The translations under genes were made by a program, and so were the position numbers. The notes beneath the pieces are model-generated. The model was not told the origin of the DNA, made no database searches, and worked only from the letters and a program-made list of their open reading frames with translations. A DNA stretch of 64,000 bases from Marinobacter manganoxydans MnI7-9 (lineage in GTDB: Bacteria; Pseudomonadota; Gammaproteobacteria; Pseudomonadales; Oleiphilaceae), in NCBI RefSeq assembly GCF_000235625.1, contig NZ_AGTR01000016.1:54817-118816 (forward strand), written 5' to 3'. This document shows, piece after piece, positions 63,925 to 64,000 of the stretch (its first letter is position 1; each line of letters begins with the position of its first letter).

Positions 63925-63952
63925 AAAAAAGCCCCTGAAATCAGGGGCTTTC
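63925..63952 (+). terminator. Rho-independent terminator after the solute-binding pseudogene
   Basis: AAGCCCCTGA-AA-TCAGGGGCTT, a perfect 10-bp stem with flanking A-run (63925-63930) and a short T-run; works in both directions. It lies about 35 bases past the stop of the pseudogene. Confidence 0.88.
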
Positions 63953-64000
63953 TCTTGGTTGTTTGGGACGGCGACAACCGAAAAAAATACCTAAGCCAAT

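Noticed and set aside
1-64000. CRISPR arrays, tRNA or rRNA genes, prophage or insertion sequences
   Set aside because: No spaced direct repeats, cloverleaf-like segments, rRNA stretches, integrases or transposases are visible in the sequence or its reading frames.

Overview
The window reads as chromosomal DNA of a marine gammaproteobacterium. Marinobacter or a close relative fits best: there is a WS/DGAT wax-ester-type acyltransferase, pseudomonad-like gene order (ubiE-ubiJ-ubiB-hisI-hisE; exaC-pqqABCDE-pqqH-ercA-ercS), an NhaD sodium antiporter and GC-rich coding. The genus is inferred from gene content and order, not from a search. I see no rRNA, tRNA, prophage, insertion sequence or CRISPR array.

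Layout. 1-3750 (minus): end of a ubiquinone/histidine operon (ubiE, ubiJ, ubiB, hisI, partial hisE). 3.9-7.7 kb: lipid and PHA-storage genes (PHA granule protein, FFLEE-like protein, alpha/beta hydrolase, WS/DGAT acyltransferase). 7.7-21.1 kb: a guanidine-assimilation region usually annotated as urea metabolism. A biotin-dependent carboxylase, two DUF1989 carboxyguanidine deiminase subunits and an ABC importer are split between two minus-strand transcription units, and each unit is preceded by a guanidine-I (ykkC) riboswitch. Type III glutamine synthetase, a homoserine-acetyltransferase-like hydrolase, a class II aldolase, an Ada-like protein and a TetR regulator lie between them.

21.5-33.9 kb: alcohol oxidation and PQQ cofactor block: exaC, a peroxidase-related gene, an acuR/acuI-like pair with two matching operators, pqqA (23 codons), pqqBCDE, a pqqH-type peptidase, ercA and the ercS-type hybrid kinase. 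The quinoprotein dehydrogenase itself is not in the window. 33.9-41.7 kb: a tightly overlapping CotH lipoprotein / VTC polyphosphate-polymerase-fold / DUF4956 membrane protein / porin operon, facing a histidine kinase / LuxR-type pseudo-receiver / dual-receiver regulator operon. Both operons carry the same 17-bp palindrome upstream, and the cotH ribosome-binding site is buried in a strong 5'-UTR hairpin. This is the best candidate for a little-described system: envelope polyphosphate or phosphate handling under its own signalling operon.

41.8-54.4 kb: housekeeping and stress genes (fumC, CDP-archaeol-synthase-like protein, metallophosphoesterase, chromate transporter, msrA/msrB, a sorAB-type sulfite dehydrogenase, plsC-like acyltransferase, two cation antiporters, mqo). 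54.4-59.5 kb: an ATP-grasp enzyme, a large protein of unknown function with a papain-like Gln-Cys-His-Asn signature, and a ThDP acetolactate-synthase-like enzyme; this is the second candidate novel pathway. 59.5-64 kb: a lipoprotein, cheV, an SDR, an ExoD-like membrane protein, and a periplasmic solute-binding gene broken by one in-frame stop.
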